Made by a program: the position numbers and the translations under genes. Below are positions 33,266 to 41,816 of a stretch of 53,937 nucleotides of DNA, one piece after another. Origin of the DNA: Kofleriaceae bacterium (lineage in GTDB: Bacteria; Myxococcota_A; Polyangia; Haliangiales; Haliangiaceae); contig JAGPCY010000008.1 in NCBI GenBank assembly GCA_018057825.1, positions 199,596 to 253,532 on the forward strand, in the 5' to 3' direction. Numbering within the stretch: position 1 is the first letter of the stretch; every line of letters starts with the position of its first letter. The notes beneath the pieces are model-generated. The model saw only the letters and a program-made list of their open reading frames with translations, ran no database searches and was not told the origin of the DNA.

Positions 33266-34702
33266 GTGGCTGACGGACGCACCTACCTCGAGCTGTCGGA
33301 AGCCGACGGCGGATCGCACAAGTTCTACGAGGTCATCGTCGCCGGCGCGACCCTGACCATCCGCTTCGGCCGCATCGGCGACCAGGGCCAGACCAAGGTC
33401 TCGGAGTTCCCCAGCCACGACAAGGCAGTCGCCGAGGCCACCAAGAAGCTCAACGAGAAGCGCAAGAAGGGCTACGCCGAGGCGGTCATGGGCGAGCGGC
33501 AGAAGCGCTCGATCACCCGCCGCGAGATCACCTCCAAGCCCGCCGCGCGCAACACCACGCTGGCCCCGGTGGTGTGGAAGTTCACGCCGACCTCGAGCCG
33601 GGCCTTCGGCATCTTCGTCGACGAGGCCCGCTGCTGGATGGGCAACGAGGCCGGCGAGATCTACTCCCTCGATCACGACGGCCGGGTCCTCGACAAGTTC
33701 AAGCTGCCCGACGGCGTGAAGTGCATCGTCGCCGACGACGACTGGCTCTACGCCGGCTGCGACGACGGCAAGATCTACGACCTCGGCGGCAAGGCGCCGC
33801 GAGTGGCCTACGAGATCGCGGCCGACATCGACATCTTCTGGCTCGACATCAAGGACGGCGTCCTCGGCGTGTCCGACGCCGCCGGCCACGTCGCGGTGTT
33901 CAACCACGAGGACGAGTCGCAGTGGAAGGCCAAGTCGTCGGGCGGCTCGGGCTGGATGGTCCGGTGCGACGAGACCGGCGTCTATCACGGCCACGCCGCC
34001 GGCATCACGAAGTACGACTGGGAGGACGGCACGCCGCTGTGGCACCAGGCCACCAACGGCTCGGTCATGTTCGGCTGGCAGGAAGAGTCGACGGTGTTCG
34101 CCGCCACCTCGGGCAACGTGGTCCAGCGCTTCTCGAAGCGCGGCACCGATCCCATGAGCTACCGGTGCGACGCCGCGGTGTTCTCGTGCGCCGCCGCCGA
34201 GGACGGCAAGTACGTGTTCGCCGGCGACAACTGCTCGTCGGTGTACTGCTTCGCCGAGGACGGCACCCGGCTGTGGAAGCTCAACACCGGCTGCGGCTCG
34301 GCGTTCTCGATGCAGTTCTTTCGCGGCCGACTCTACATCGTCACCACCGACGGCACCTTCGCCGTCATCGACGCCAGCGAGGCCGCGATCGCCGCGGCCC
34401 AGGCCGGCACCGTGCCCGAGGCCAAGGCCATCAAGGCGCCCAAGGTCACCGCGGTCGCCCCGACCGCCGAGGTCGAGTCGACCCGCGACGCCGGCACCGG
34501 CGTGATCGTCGAGTGCTACGCCGACGGCGGCAAGCCGCGCATCCGCCCGGTGTCGCCGGGCTACCACGCGACCTGGAACGTGCAGTTCCCCAAGGAGCTG
34601 CGTGAGGTCGGCGCCCGCTACGTCGTCGACGAGCTGCGCGAGAGCGGCGCCGGCGGCTTCTACCGCGCCCACGGGACCATCCGGAAGCTGACCGGCGCAT
34701 GA
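33266..34702 (+). CDS. WGR domain plus beta-propeller protein
   Basis: A 478-aa protein. The WGR domain (about 5-85) contains TLTIRFGRIGDQGQT, the FGRIG element corresponding to the W/F-GR core, in which PARP WGR domains hold 5'-phosphate DNA ends. Residues about 105-385 form a PQQ/WD40-like propeller with blades such as ARCWMGNEAGEIYSLDHDGR and GKYVFAGDNCSSVYCFAEDG. A C-terminal domain (about 420-478) carries PGYHATWNVQFPKELR. It has no catalytic motif and looks like a DNA-end reader plus a docking platform. It begins with GTG nine bases after the ligase gene and overlaps the next gene by four bases. Confidence 0.85.
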   Translation: MADGRTYLELSEADGGSHKFYEVIVAGATLTIRFGRIGDQGQTKVSEFPSHDKAVAEATKKLNEKRKKGYAEAVMGERQKRSITRREITSKPAARNTTLAPVVWKFTPTSSRAFGIFVDEARCWMGNEAGEIYSLDHDGRVLDKFKLPDGVKCIVADDDWLYAGCDDGKIYDLGGKAPRVAYEIAADIDIFWLDIKDGVLGVSDAAGHVAVFNHEDESQWKAKSSGGSGWMVRCDETGVYHGHAAGITKYDWEDGTPLWHQATNGSVMFGWQEESTVFAATSGNVVQRFSKRGTDPMSYRCDAAVFSCAAAEDGKYVFAGDNCSSVYCFAEDGTRLWKLNTGCGSAFSMQFFRGRLYIVTTDGTFAVIDASEAAIAAAQAGTVPEAKAIKAPKVTAVAPTAEVESTRDAGTGVIVECYADGGKPRIRPVSPGYHATWNVQFPKELREVGARYVVDELRESGAGGFYRAHGTIRKLTGA

Positions 34703-37700
34703 AGCTCATCCGCCAGACCCGGCTGGTCTTCGTCGAGGGACGCTCCGAGAAGGTCTACGAGGTCGACCTGTGCGAGGTCGGCGCCAACCAGTACGTCGTC
34801 AACTTCCGCTACGGCAAGCGCGGGGCGACGCTCAAGGATGGCTCGAAGACCGTGGCCCCGGTCAAGCGCGACGAGGCCGACCGGGTGTTCGCCAAGCTGG
34901 TGCAGTCCAAGCTCGACTCCGGCTACCTCGACGAGGCCGCGCCCCGTCCGGCCCCGGCGGTGCCCGCGCGCGTCGCGGCGCCGACCGCGCCGGCCGCCGG
35001 CGATCACCCGCGGGTCGCGCGCCTCCTCGAGCGCCTGGCCGCCACCGGCACCGCGCGCCGATGGTTCCGCAGCGGCGAGGCCAAGACCTGGCCGCTCGAG
35101 CGCGCGATCTGGCGCGCCGGTGAGCTGCGCCTGCGCGCCGCCGAGCCGCTCCTCCTGGCGCTGGTCGGCACCGCGACCTCGACCGAGCTGGCCGGCGGCG
35201 GCAAGGGCCTCCGCGACTACTGTATCGCCTGGGCCCTGGCTCGCTGCGGCTCGAGCGCGGCCCTGCCGGCCCTGACCACGCTGTACGGCAACCCGCGCTC
35301 GCCCGAGCACGTCCGGCGGATCGCCGCCGAGGCGCTCATGCGGCTGGGCGACGCCGCCTCGACCGCCGAGTTCCGCGCCCACGTCGTCAGCCAGCTCCCC
35401 GAGCCGCTGCGCGCCGCCGCCAGCGGCGACGATCCCGAGGCCATGCTGCGCGCGACCGCGGGCTTCGACTTCGAGCGCCACCCCGACGCCCTCGATCAGC
35501 TCTACCTGATCGACAGCCCGGTGGTGCGACCGGCGCTCCTCGCCGCGCTGGCGCAGGTGCCGCTGACCGGCCCGCTGTTCCGCGCGGTGCGCCACCTGTG
35601 GAAGGCCGCCGAGCTGCGCGCCGACGCCCGCGTGCTCGGCCTCCTGGCCTACCGGATCGAGACCACGCCGAGCCAGGCCGGTCGCGGCCCGCGCTACCCG
35701 TTCAACCACCGCACGCGTCGCTACCTGCGCCGGCGCGTGTGGCGCACGCTGCGCCGCCTGGGCCAGCTCGGCGATCTCGACTACACCACGCTCGCCGCCG
35801 GCGTGCTCCTCGCGGTCACCGACGCCGACGGTCGCGAGCCGCGCAGCGCCACCGACGGCCGCGGCCGACCCTTCCACTACGATCGCTTCGCGCGCTTCCT
35901 GGCGTGGAACCACATCCTGTACGGCGCCAGCGCGCGCTACCACCTGCCCAAGAACGGCAAGGCCTGGCGCCTGCGCGCGCCCCACCGCCCCGACGCGCCG
36001 CCGCCGAGCACCCGCGAGGAGGCCTTCGCGACCTTGTGGGAGCAGCGCCCGGCCGCGCTCATGCAACTGTGCGCCGAGAGCGCGTGCCTGCCGGTCCATC
36101 AGTTCGCGGCCAAGGCCCTCCTGGCCTGCCCGGCCTTCCTCGATCAGCTCGACGTCGACGACGCCGCGCTCTTGCTCGGCCGCCCCTACGATCCCACCGC
36201 CGCCGTCGGCCTGGTGGTCGCGCGCAAGCGCTACGACGAGGCCCACCCCGACCTCGCGCTCCTCGCCGCGGCCGCGTGCTCGCTCCACGGTCCGGCCCGC
36301 GAGCAAGGCCGCGCGTGGATCGATCGTCACCGCGCCGTCGCCCTCGCCGACAGCCGGCTCCTCGCGGCGCTGGTGCTGGCGCCCCACGCCGACACCCGCG
36401 GCTTCGCCCGTCAGCTCCTGGTGGCCACACCGCTGGCCCCGGCGATCGGCCAGGCCGTGCTCGGCCGGTTGATCGCCGCCCTCCTCGCCCTGGGCCCGGC
36501 CGACGACGCGATCGCCGCCGACGCCACCCGCACGATCACCTCCACCCTGACCGCGCACCTGGCCACCGCCGGCGTCGCGGTCATCCGCGATCTGCTGGCC
36601 CACCCGCTGGCCGGCGTGCAGGGCCTGGGCGCCGAGCTCCTGCTCCGCCACGACGGTCGCACCGGCCTCCTGCCGGCCGAGCTCATCCTCGCGGTCCTGC
36701 ACTCGGCCCACGCCGACGTGCGCGCGCTCGGCATGCGCCTCATCAGCGAGCAGCCCGACGACGCGCTGGCGGCGATGCCCGACCTGCTGGTGCGGCTGGG
36801 CTGCGACGGCAACGCCGACATCCGCCACGCCGCGCGACCGCTGATCGCGCGGGTGGTCGCCGCCCATCCCGAGGCCGGGCCGGCCATCGCCGCCGGTCTG
36901 ATCGAGGCGCTGATCCGCCGGCGCCTCGCCGAGGACGTGCCCAGCGACGTGCTGCGGATCGTGCGCGACGACCTGCGCGCGACCCATCCGACGATCGATC
37001 GCGACACGATCTTGCGGCTGCTCGGCTCGGGCTCGCCCCACGCCCAGGAGCTGGGCGGGCGCCTCTTGGCCACCAACCTCGGCCCGCGCGATCTGACGAT
37101 CGACGAGATCATCCCCCTGGCCAGCCACGAGATCCTGAGCGTGCGCCAGGCCGCGTGGGCCCTGTACGAGCGCGACCTCGAGCGCGTGCTGGCCGAGCTG
37201 CCGGCCGCGATCCGCATCCTCGACGCCCGGTGGGAGGACTCGCGGCAGTGGGGCTTCGCGTTCTTCCGCGGCCCGGCCTTCACGCGCGCCCACCTGACCG
37301 CCGAGGTCCTGGTCGGCGTGATCGACAGCGTGCGCCCCGACGTCATGGCCTTCGGCCGCGAGCTCCTGAGCCGCCACTTCGACGACGCCGACGGGCCGAC
37401 GCTCCTGGCCCGCCTGGCCGAGCACCCGACCTCGGCGGTCCAGCTCTTCACCACCAACTACCTCGAGCGCTTCGCCACCGGCCGCCCCGACCGCCTGCCG
37501 GCGCTGGTGCCGTACTTCGCCAGCGTCCTGTCCCGGGTCAACCACGGGCGCATCGCCAAGCAGCGGGTCCTGGCCTTCTTGGCCGCCGAGGGCAGCCGCG
37601 ACGATCGCGCCGCCGCCGTGGTCATGCCGCTCCTGTTCCGCCTGGCCGCCACTGTCTCGGTCGAGTACCGGGCCGGCGCCGTCGAGGCCATGATGACGAT

Positions 37701-37776
37701 CCATCGCGCCCGCCCCCAGGTCGCGCTGCCGATCCAGGTCCGCCCGATCCGGGTGCTCGCCGCCGGAGGCCGGTAG
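34699..37776 (+). CDS. WGR domain plus HEAT-repeat scaffold protein
   Basis: A 1025-aa protein. The N-terminal 80 residues are a WGR domain (NFRYGKRGATLKDGSKT). The rest is a long alpha-solenoid of HEAT-like repeats, for example SAALPALTTLYGNPRSPEHVR, RALGMRLISEQPDDALAAMP and LASHEILSVRQAAWALYERD. It resembles the large WGR/HEAT MolR/YehI-type proteins of Proteobacteria, whose genes sit beside SWIM-protein genes. ATGA overlap with the upstream WGR-propeller gene shows coupling, and its TAG stop overlaps the GTG of the next gene. It is probably the structural core of a complex. Confidence 0.85.
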   Translation: MKLIRQTRLVFVEGRSEKVYEVDLCEVGANQYVVNFRYGKRGATLKDGSKTVAPVKRDEADRVFAKLVQSKLDSGYLDEAAPRPAPAVPARVAAPTAPAAGDHPRVARLLERLAATGTARRWFRSGEAKTWPLERAIWRAGELRLRAAEPLLLALVGTATSTELAGGGKGLRDYCIAWALARCGSSAALPALTTLYGNPRSPEHVRRIAAEALMRLGDAASTAEFRAHVVSQLPEPLRAAASGDDPEAMLRATAGFDFERHPDALDQLYLIDSPVVRPALLAALAQVPLTGPLFRAVRHLWKAAELRADARVLGLLAYRIETTPSQAGRGPRYPFNHRTRRYLRRRVWRTLRRLGQLGDLDYTTLAAGVLLAVTDADGREPRSATDGRGRPFHYDRFARFLAWNHILYGASARYHLPKNGKAWRLRAPHRPDAPPPSTREEAFATLWEQRPAALMQLCAESACLPVHQFAAKALLACPAFLDQLDVDDAALLLGRPYDPTAAVGLVVARKRYDEAHPDLALLAAAACSLHGPAREQGRAWIDRHRAVALADSRLLAALVLAPHADTRGFARQLLVATPLAPAIGQAVLGRLIAALLALGPADDAIAADATRTITSTLTAHLATAGVAVIRDLLAHPLAGVQGLGAELLLRHDGRTGLLPAELILAVLHSAHADVRALGMRLISEQPDDALAAMPDLLVRLGCDGNADIRHAARPLIARVVAAHPEAGPAIAAGLIEALIRRRLAEDVPSDVLRIVRDDLRATHPTIDRDTILRLLGSGSPHAQELGGRLLATNLGPRDLTIDEIIPLASHEILSVRQAAWALYERDLERVLAELPAAIRILDARWEDSRQWGFAFFRGPAFTRAHLTAEVLVGVIDSVRPDVMAFGRELLSRHFDDADGPTLLARLAEHPTSAVQLFTTNYLERFATGRPDRLPALVPYFASVLSRVNHGRIAKQRVLAFLAAEGSRDDRAAAVVMPLLFRLAATVSVEYRAGAVEAMMTIHRARPQVALPIQVRPIRVLAAGGR

Positions 37777-39446
37777 TGGAGTTCCAGTACGCGTTCAAGC
37801 AGAGCTCGGCGGTGACCAACCGCGCCGACGCCACCGAGATGTCGTTCTCGCCCGACACCAAGCGCGAGCCGACCTACTTCTCGGGCGAGCTGCGCCAGGG
37901 CATCGCGTTTCGCGAGGCGATCAGCGCGCTCCACGACGTCGTGGTGTCCGACCTGCGGTGGAAGCCCAAGGACAAGACCGCGTACAAGGCGTGGGCGGCC
38001 AAGCAGGAGGATCTCGACTGGACCACGATCACCGCGCAGCGCGGCGCGGTCGCCAGTCAGCTCCGCGCGCTGCAAGACCAGCTCGCCGCGCTCTACCGCG
38101 CCTCCACCACCCGCCGCGCGCCCTTCGACCGCGCCAAGCGCACCTACTTCGACTACCTGTACCAGAAGGACCGCGACGCCTGGTTCGTCCTCGATCCGGT
38201 GATCACCGTCCACCCCGACGAGATCTTCTTCGAGTGCTTCAGCCAGGACGAGTCGTCCTACGGTCGCCTGGGCGCCAGCTACGAGGTGTTCACCAAGCTC
38301 GGCACCCACGCCTGCGGCACGACTAACATCGACTACTCGTCGGCGCTCTACGACGAGTTCCAGAAGATCCGCAGCTACAAGACCACCAAGCTCGAGGTCG
38401 ATCCCTCGGGCTTCGACGTTCAGACCACGGGCGAGGCCAGCTTCACCGAGAAGAAGATCGATCTCCCCGACTCGTGGGTCCGCGGCTTCCTCCAGGTCAA
38501 CAGCGCGATGGGCCTGCCGGCGCGGACCTTCGATCTGCACCCGATGGACGTGCACAACCTGTGCTTCGTCCTGCGCCGCCACAAGGAGAAGCGCGGCCCG
38601 CGATCGATGCGCTACTGCCTGACGCCGGGCCAGCCGGTCAAGGTGGTGTTCGACCCGTGGGGCCTCGAGGTGGTGTGCCGACGCACCGAGTACCGCGGCC
38701 CCGAGCCCGAGGAGATCCGGGTCTGGGGGCGGCGCCGCCTGCACATCCTCGAGCGGCTGATCCCGGTGGCCAACCGCTTCACCGTCCACTTACTCGGCCA
38801 GGGCCTGCCGTCGTTCTACGTGGCCGACCTGGGCGATCTCAGCTTCACCCTCGGGCTGTCGGGCTGGACCGCCAACGACTGGGCCAGCGCCGGCAACTTC
38901 GATCTGCTGGCGCCGCGCGCCGAGGTCGACGACTTCACCAAGCGCCGGGTCTTCGCCGGCCTCAAGGAGACCTGGTTCGACACCCCCGATCGGCTGGCCA
39001 CCCGGCTCGGTGTGTCGCGCGCCGCGGTCCTGGGCGCGCTCGGCGCGTGGAGCCAGGCCGGCCGGGCCATGTTCGATCTGGCCAAGGGCGTGTACCGGGT
39101 CCGCGAGCTGACCCGCGAGCCGCTGCCGATGGCGCAACTTCGCTTCGCCAACCCGCGCGAGGAGGCCGCCGATCGTCTACGCTCGGGGCGCATGACGTCG
39201 AGCGCGCGCCCGACCAGCGACGGCGGCCTGGAGCTGTCCGGCACCGTCGAGGACGGCCGGCACCGCCACGAGGTGTCGCTCACGATCGACGCCGATCAGC
39301 GGATGACGCGCGGCCAGTGCGACTGCAACTTCTTCCAGCAGAACAAGCTGTTCAAGGGCCCGTGCGAGCACCTGTTGGCTCTGCGGTTCCACCACGCCCA
39401 GCAGGCCCAGCGCGGCCAGGCCCCGCGGGCCGGCGCCGGGCGCTGA
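37776..39446 (+). CDS. SWIM zinc finger protein
   Basis: A 556-aa protein with a C-terminal SWIM motif CDC-x13-CEH (in QCDCNFFQQNKLFKGPCEHL). The larger N-terminal part is typical of SWIM proteins of the YehQ/ternary-system type: segments RGFLQVNSAMGLPARTFDLHP, PGQPVKVVFDPWGLEVVCRR and a winged-helix-like AAVLGALGAWSQAGRAMFDL. The GTG start shares its first base with the last base of the preceding TAG stop. The stop at 39446 lies only 46 bp before the retron RNA. It probably binds nucleic acid together with the WGR proteins. Confidence 0.86.
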   Translation: MEFQYAFKQSSAVTNRADATEMSFSPDTKREPTYFSGELRQGIAFREAISALHDVVVSDLRWKPKDKTAYKAWAAKQEDLDWTTITAQRGAVASQLRALQDQLAALYRASTTRRAPFDRAKRTYFDYLYQKDRDAWFVLDPVITVHPDEIFFECFSQDESSYGRLGASYEVFTKLGTHACGTTNIDYSSALYDEFQKIRSYKTTKLEVDPSGFDVQTTGEASFTEKKIDLPDSWVRGFLQVNSAMGLPARTFDLHPMDVHNLCFVLRRHKEKRGPRSMRYCLTPGQPVKVVFDPWGLEVVCRRTEYRGPEPEEIRVWGRRRLHILERLIPVANRFTVHLLGQGLPSFYVADLGDLSFTLGLSGWTANDWASAGNFDLLAPRAEVDDFTKRRVFAGLKETWFDTPDRLATRLGVSRAAVLGALGAWSQAGRAMFDLAKGVYRVRELTREPLPMAQLRFANPREEAADRLRSGRMTSSARPTSDGGLELSGTVEDGRHRHEVSLTIDADQRMTRGQCDCNFFQQNKLFKGPCEHLLALRFHHAQQAQRGQAPRAGAGR

Positions 39447-39492
39447 GTTCGTTCACGCTCTCGGTTCGACCCAACCACCCACCAGGAGTTTT

Positions 39493-39727
39493 TCACGCGC
39501 GGAGCGATCAGGCGGCACATCTTGCAACCCGGACGGTGGATCGCCGTCCCTGCAACCTGGCCTGGCACGCATCACTGGCCCGTTCTTGACTGTGCGACGT
39601 CTGCCACCCCTGCGGGATACCGGTGTCAATCCCGCGTATTCCATACCCGCAGGGGTGGCGACGTCGCTTGAGTTGACCGAGCCAGTCGGAAGAGTGTTCG
39701 AAGGACCGCCTGACGCTCCGCGCGTGA
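39493..39727 (+). ncRNA. Retron msr-msd RNA
   Basis: The 235-nt region between the SWIM gene and the reverse transcriptase has the full retron layout. a1 (39493-39515) and a2 (39706-39727) pair over 22 bp with one bulged A in a1. Just inside a1 the sequence reads GGCGGCACATC, which should contain the branching G. The msr part has a hairpin GGACGG/CCGTCC (39531-39549). The msd part has a long stem: 39594-39616 pairs with 39646-39667 in 22 bp with one bulged T (39602), and within the loop 39618-39623 pairs with 39632-39638. Downstream there is a smaller CCGA/TCGG hairpin. The branch residue and msDNA length are inferred, not shown. Confidence 0.9.
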
Positions 39728-39740
39728 GCTTTTCGTAGCG

Positions 39741-41387
39741 ATGCCCGACAAGCGCCAAGAGCTGTACGAGCGCATCCGCGCCTCCTCGAAGGACGAGGTC
39801 ATCCTCGAGGAGATGATCCGGCTCGGCTTCTGGCCGGCCCAGGGTCACCTGCCCGATGACCCCGCCGACGAGATCCGGCAGCGCGCCGCGCTCGAGCAGC
39901 AGCTCGCCGCCCTGCGCACCGAGCAGGCCCGCCTGCACAACATCGAGGCGCTCAAGAAGGCCCTGCGCAAGCAGCGCCTCGAGGCCTCGAAGGCCAAGCA
40001 GCGCGAGACCAAGGAGCGGCGCGAGCGCGAGCGGGTCGCTCGGGCCGCGGCCTGGCGCGAGCACAACCAGCGCGCGATCGGCTACCTCGGGCGCGGCGTG
40101 TCGGGCGGCCTCAACCAGACCGCCGCCGATCGCGCCGCGCTGACCCGCCACGGCGCGCCGGTCCTCGAGACCGCCGCCGAGCTGGCCGCCGCGATGGGCC
40201 TCACCATCCCCCAGCTGCGCTTCCTCGCCTTCGCCCGCGCGACCTCGACCGTCAACCACTACCAGCGCTTCGCCATCCCCAAGAAGACCGGCGGCCTGCG
40301 TCGGATCTCGGCGCCCATGCCGCGGCTCAAGGCCGCCCAGCGCTGGATCCTCGATCACGTCCTGGCCGGCGTCGCGCTGCACGACGCCGCCCACGGCTTC
40401 CGCCCCGCGCGATCGATCGTCACCAACGCCGCGCCCCACGTCGGCCGCGACGTGGTCGTGAACCTCGATCTCAAGGACTTCTTCCCGACGCTCACGTATC
40501 CGCGCATCCGCGGCGTGTTCCGCGGCCTCGGCTACGGCCCCGCGGTCGCCACGATCCTCGCGCTCCTCACCAGCGAGCCCGACATCGACACCGTCGAGCT
40601 CGACGGCCAGACCTTCCACGTCGCGAGCGGCGAGCGCAAGCTGCCCCAGGGCGCGCCGACCAGCCCGATGATCACCAACATCGTGTGCCGGCGCTTCGAC
40701 GCGCGCCTGGCCGGCGCCGCCCGGAAGCTCGGGTTCACGTACACCCGCTACGCCGACGATCTGACCTTCAGCGGTCCGCGCACCGCCGACGCCGGCGCGC
40801 TCCTGTCTGCGGTGCGGATGATCGCCACCGCCGAGGGCTTCGCCGAGCACCCCGACAAGACCCGGGTCCTGCGCCGCGGCCGGCAGCAGGAGGTCACCGG
40901 CGTCGTCGTCAACCAGCGCCTCGCCGTCGATCGCGCCACCCTGCGGCGGTTCCGCGCGCTGTTGTTTCAGATCGACAAGGACGGCCCCGCCGGCAAGACC
41001 TGGAACGACGCGCCCGATCTGTTCGCGGCCATCATCGGCTACGCCCACTTCGTCCACATGGTCGACGCCACCAAGGGCGCCGCCCTCGTCGCCCAGGCCA
41101 AGGCCCTGGCCGCCCGCCACGGCTGGCGTCCTGCGCGTCGACCGCCGCCCAAGACCCGCGGTGGAAGCGGCGGCGGTGGTGGTGGTCCCGGCGGCAGCGG
41201 TCCCGGCGGCAGCGGCAGCCGCCCTGGGGAGGCGGAGCGGACGGCGACCTCGACAGGGCCCACGCCTAGCACCGAGCCAGCCCAGCCAGCCCAGCCCGGA
41301 CCTCCGGACGCACCGTCACCTCCCGACGCACCGTCGCCCGACGCGCCGCCGCCCGCGAAGAAGAAGAAGTGGTGGCAGATCTTCTGA
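39741..41387 (+). CDS. Retron reverse transcriptase
   Basis: A 548-aa retron RT that would copy the msd region into msDNA primed from the branch G of msr. Retron-specific marks are all present: NAAPH (229-233), catalytic YADD (337-340) and VTG (385-387), with LPQGAPTSP (301-309) and [10 protein letters not shown] (241-250) of the palm. The N-terminal 110 residues are a charged coiled coil ([20 protein letters not shown]), as in long myxobacterial retron RTs. From about 460 there is a Gly/Pro/Ser-rich tail ending KKKKWWQIF. No second catalytic domain is fused. The start at 39741 follows a2 by 13 bp without a good SD. Confidence 0.95.
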   Translation: MPDKRQELYERIRASSKDEVILEEMIRLGFWPAQGHLPDDPADEIRQRAALEQQLAALRTEQARLHNIEALKKALRKQRLEASKAKQRETKERRERERVARAAAWREHNQRAIGYLGRGVSGGLNQTAADRAALTRHGAPVLETAAELAAAMGLTIPQLRFLAFARATSTVNHYQRFAIPKKTGGLRRISAPMPRLKAAQRWILDHVLAGVALHDAAHGFRPARSIVTNAAPHVGRDVVVNLDLKDFFPTLTYPRIRGVFRGLGYGPAVATILALLTSEPDIDTVELDGQTFHVASGERKLPQGAPTSPMITNIVCRRFDARLAGAARKLGFTYTRYADDLTFSGPRTADAGALLSAVRMIATAEGFAEHPDKTRVLRRGRQQEVTGVVVNQRLAVDRATLRRFRALLFQIDKDGPAGKTWNDAPDLFAAIIGYAHFVHMVDATKGAALVAQAKALAARHGWRPARRPPPKTRGGSGGGGGGPGGSGPGGSGSRPGEAERTATSTGPTPSTEPAQPAQPGPPDAPSPPDAPSPDAPPPAKKKKWWQIF

Positions 41388-41404
41388 TCGTCCGGTTCGA
41401 CGGC

Positions 41405-41800
41405 TGAGACGGAGACCGAGGCGGAGACCGAGGTCGAGTCCGAGACCGAGACCGAGACCGAGGCGGAGACCGAGACCGAGGCCGAGACCGAGGCCGAGAC
41501 CGAGACCGAGGCCGAGACCGAGGCCGAGGCCGAGACCGAGGCCGAGGCCGCGTCTGAGGCCGAGACGGAGGCCGAGGCCGAGACGGAGGCCGAGGCCGAG
41601 ACGGAGGCCGAGGCCGAGACGGAGGCCGAGACCGAGGCCGAGACCGAGACCGAGGCCGAGACCGAGACCGAGGCCGAAACCGAGACCGAGGCCGAGACCG
41701 AGGCCGAGGCCGAGACCGAGGTCGAGTCCGAGACCGAGACCGAGACCGAGGCGGAGACCGAGACCGAGGCCGAGACCGAGGCCGAGGCCGAGGCCGCGCT
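41405..41800. repeat. Long hexanucleotide array (NCCGAG), between convergent genes
   Basis: About 395 bp (some 65 units) of GAGACC, GAGGCC, GAGGCG and GAGTCC hexamers fill the space from the RT stop to the convergent lipoprotein gene at 41817. It is the reverse complement type of the arrays at 17721 and 20771. Higher-order blocks recur (the GAGGTCGAGTCCGAGACCG block occurs near 41430 and 41730). Not coding. Confidence 0.93.
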
Positions 41801-41816
41801 ACGAGACCGGCAGGCG

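Noticed and set aside
39594-39667. The long hairpin as a plain transcription terminator of the SWIM gene
   Set aside because: It has no U-run, lies 147 bp after the SWIM stop, and is enclosed by a second, outer 22-bp pairing (a1/a2), which fits a retron and not a simple terminator.
41405-41800. The hexamer array as a CRISPR array
   Set aside because: There are no separate unique spacers of constant length; units are contiguous 6-mers, and no cas genes are present.
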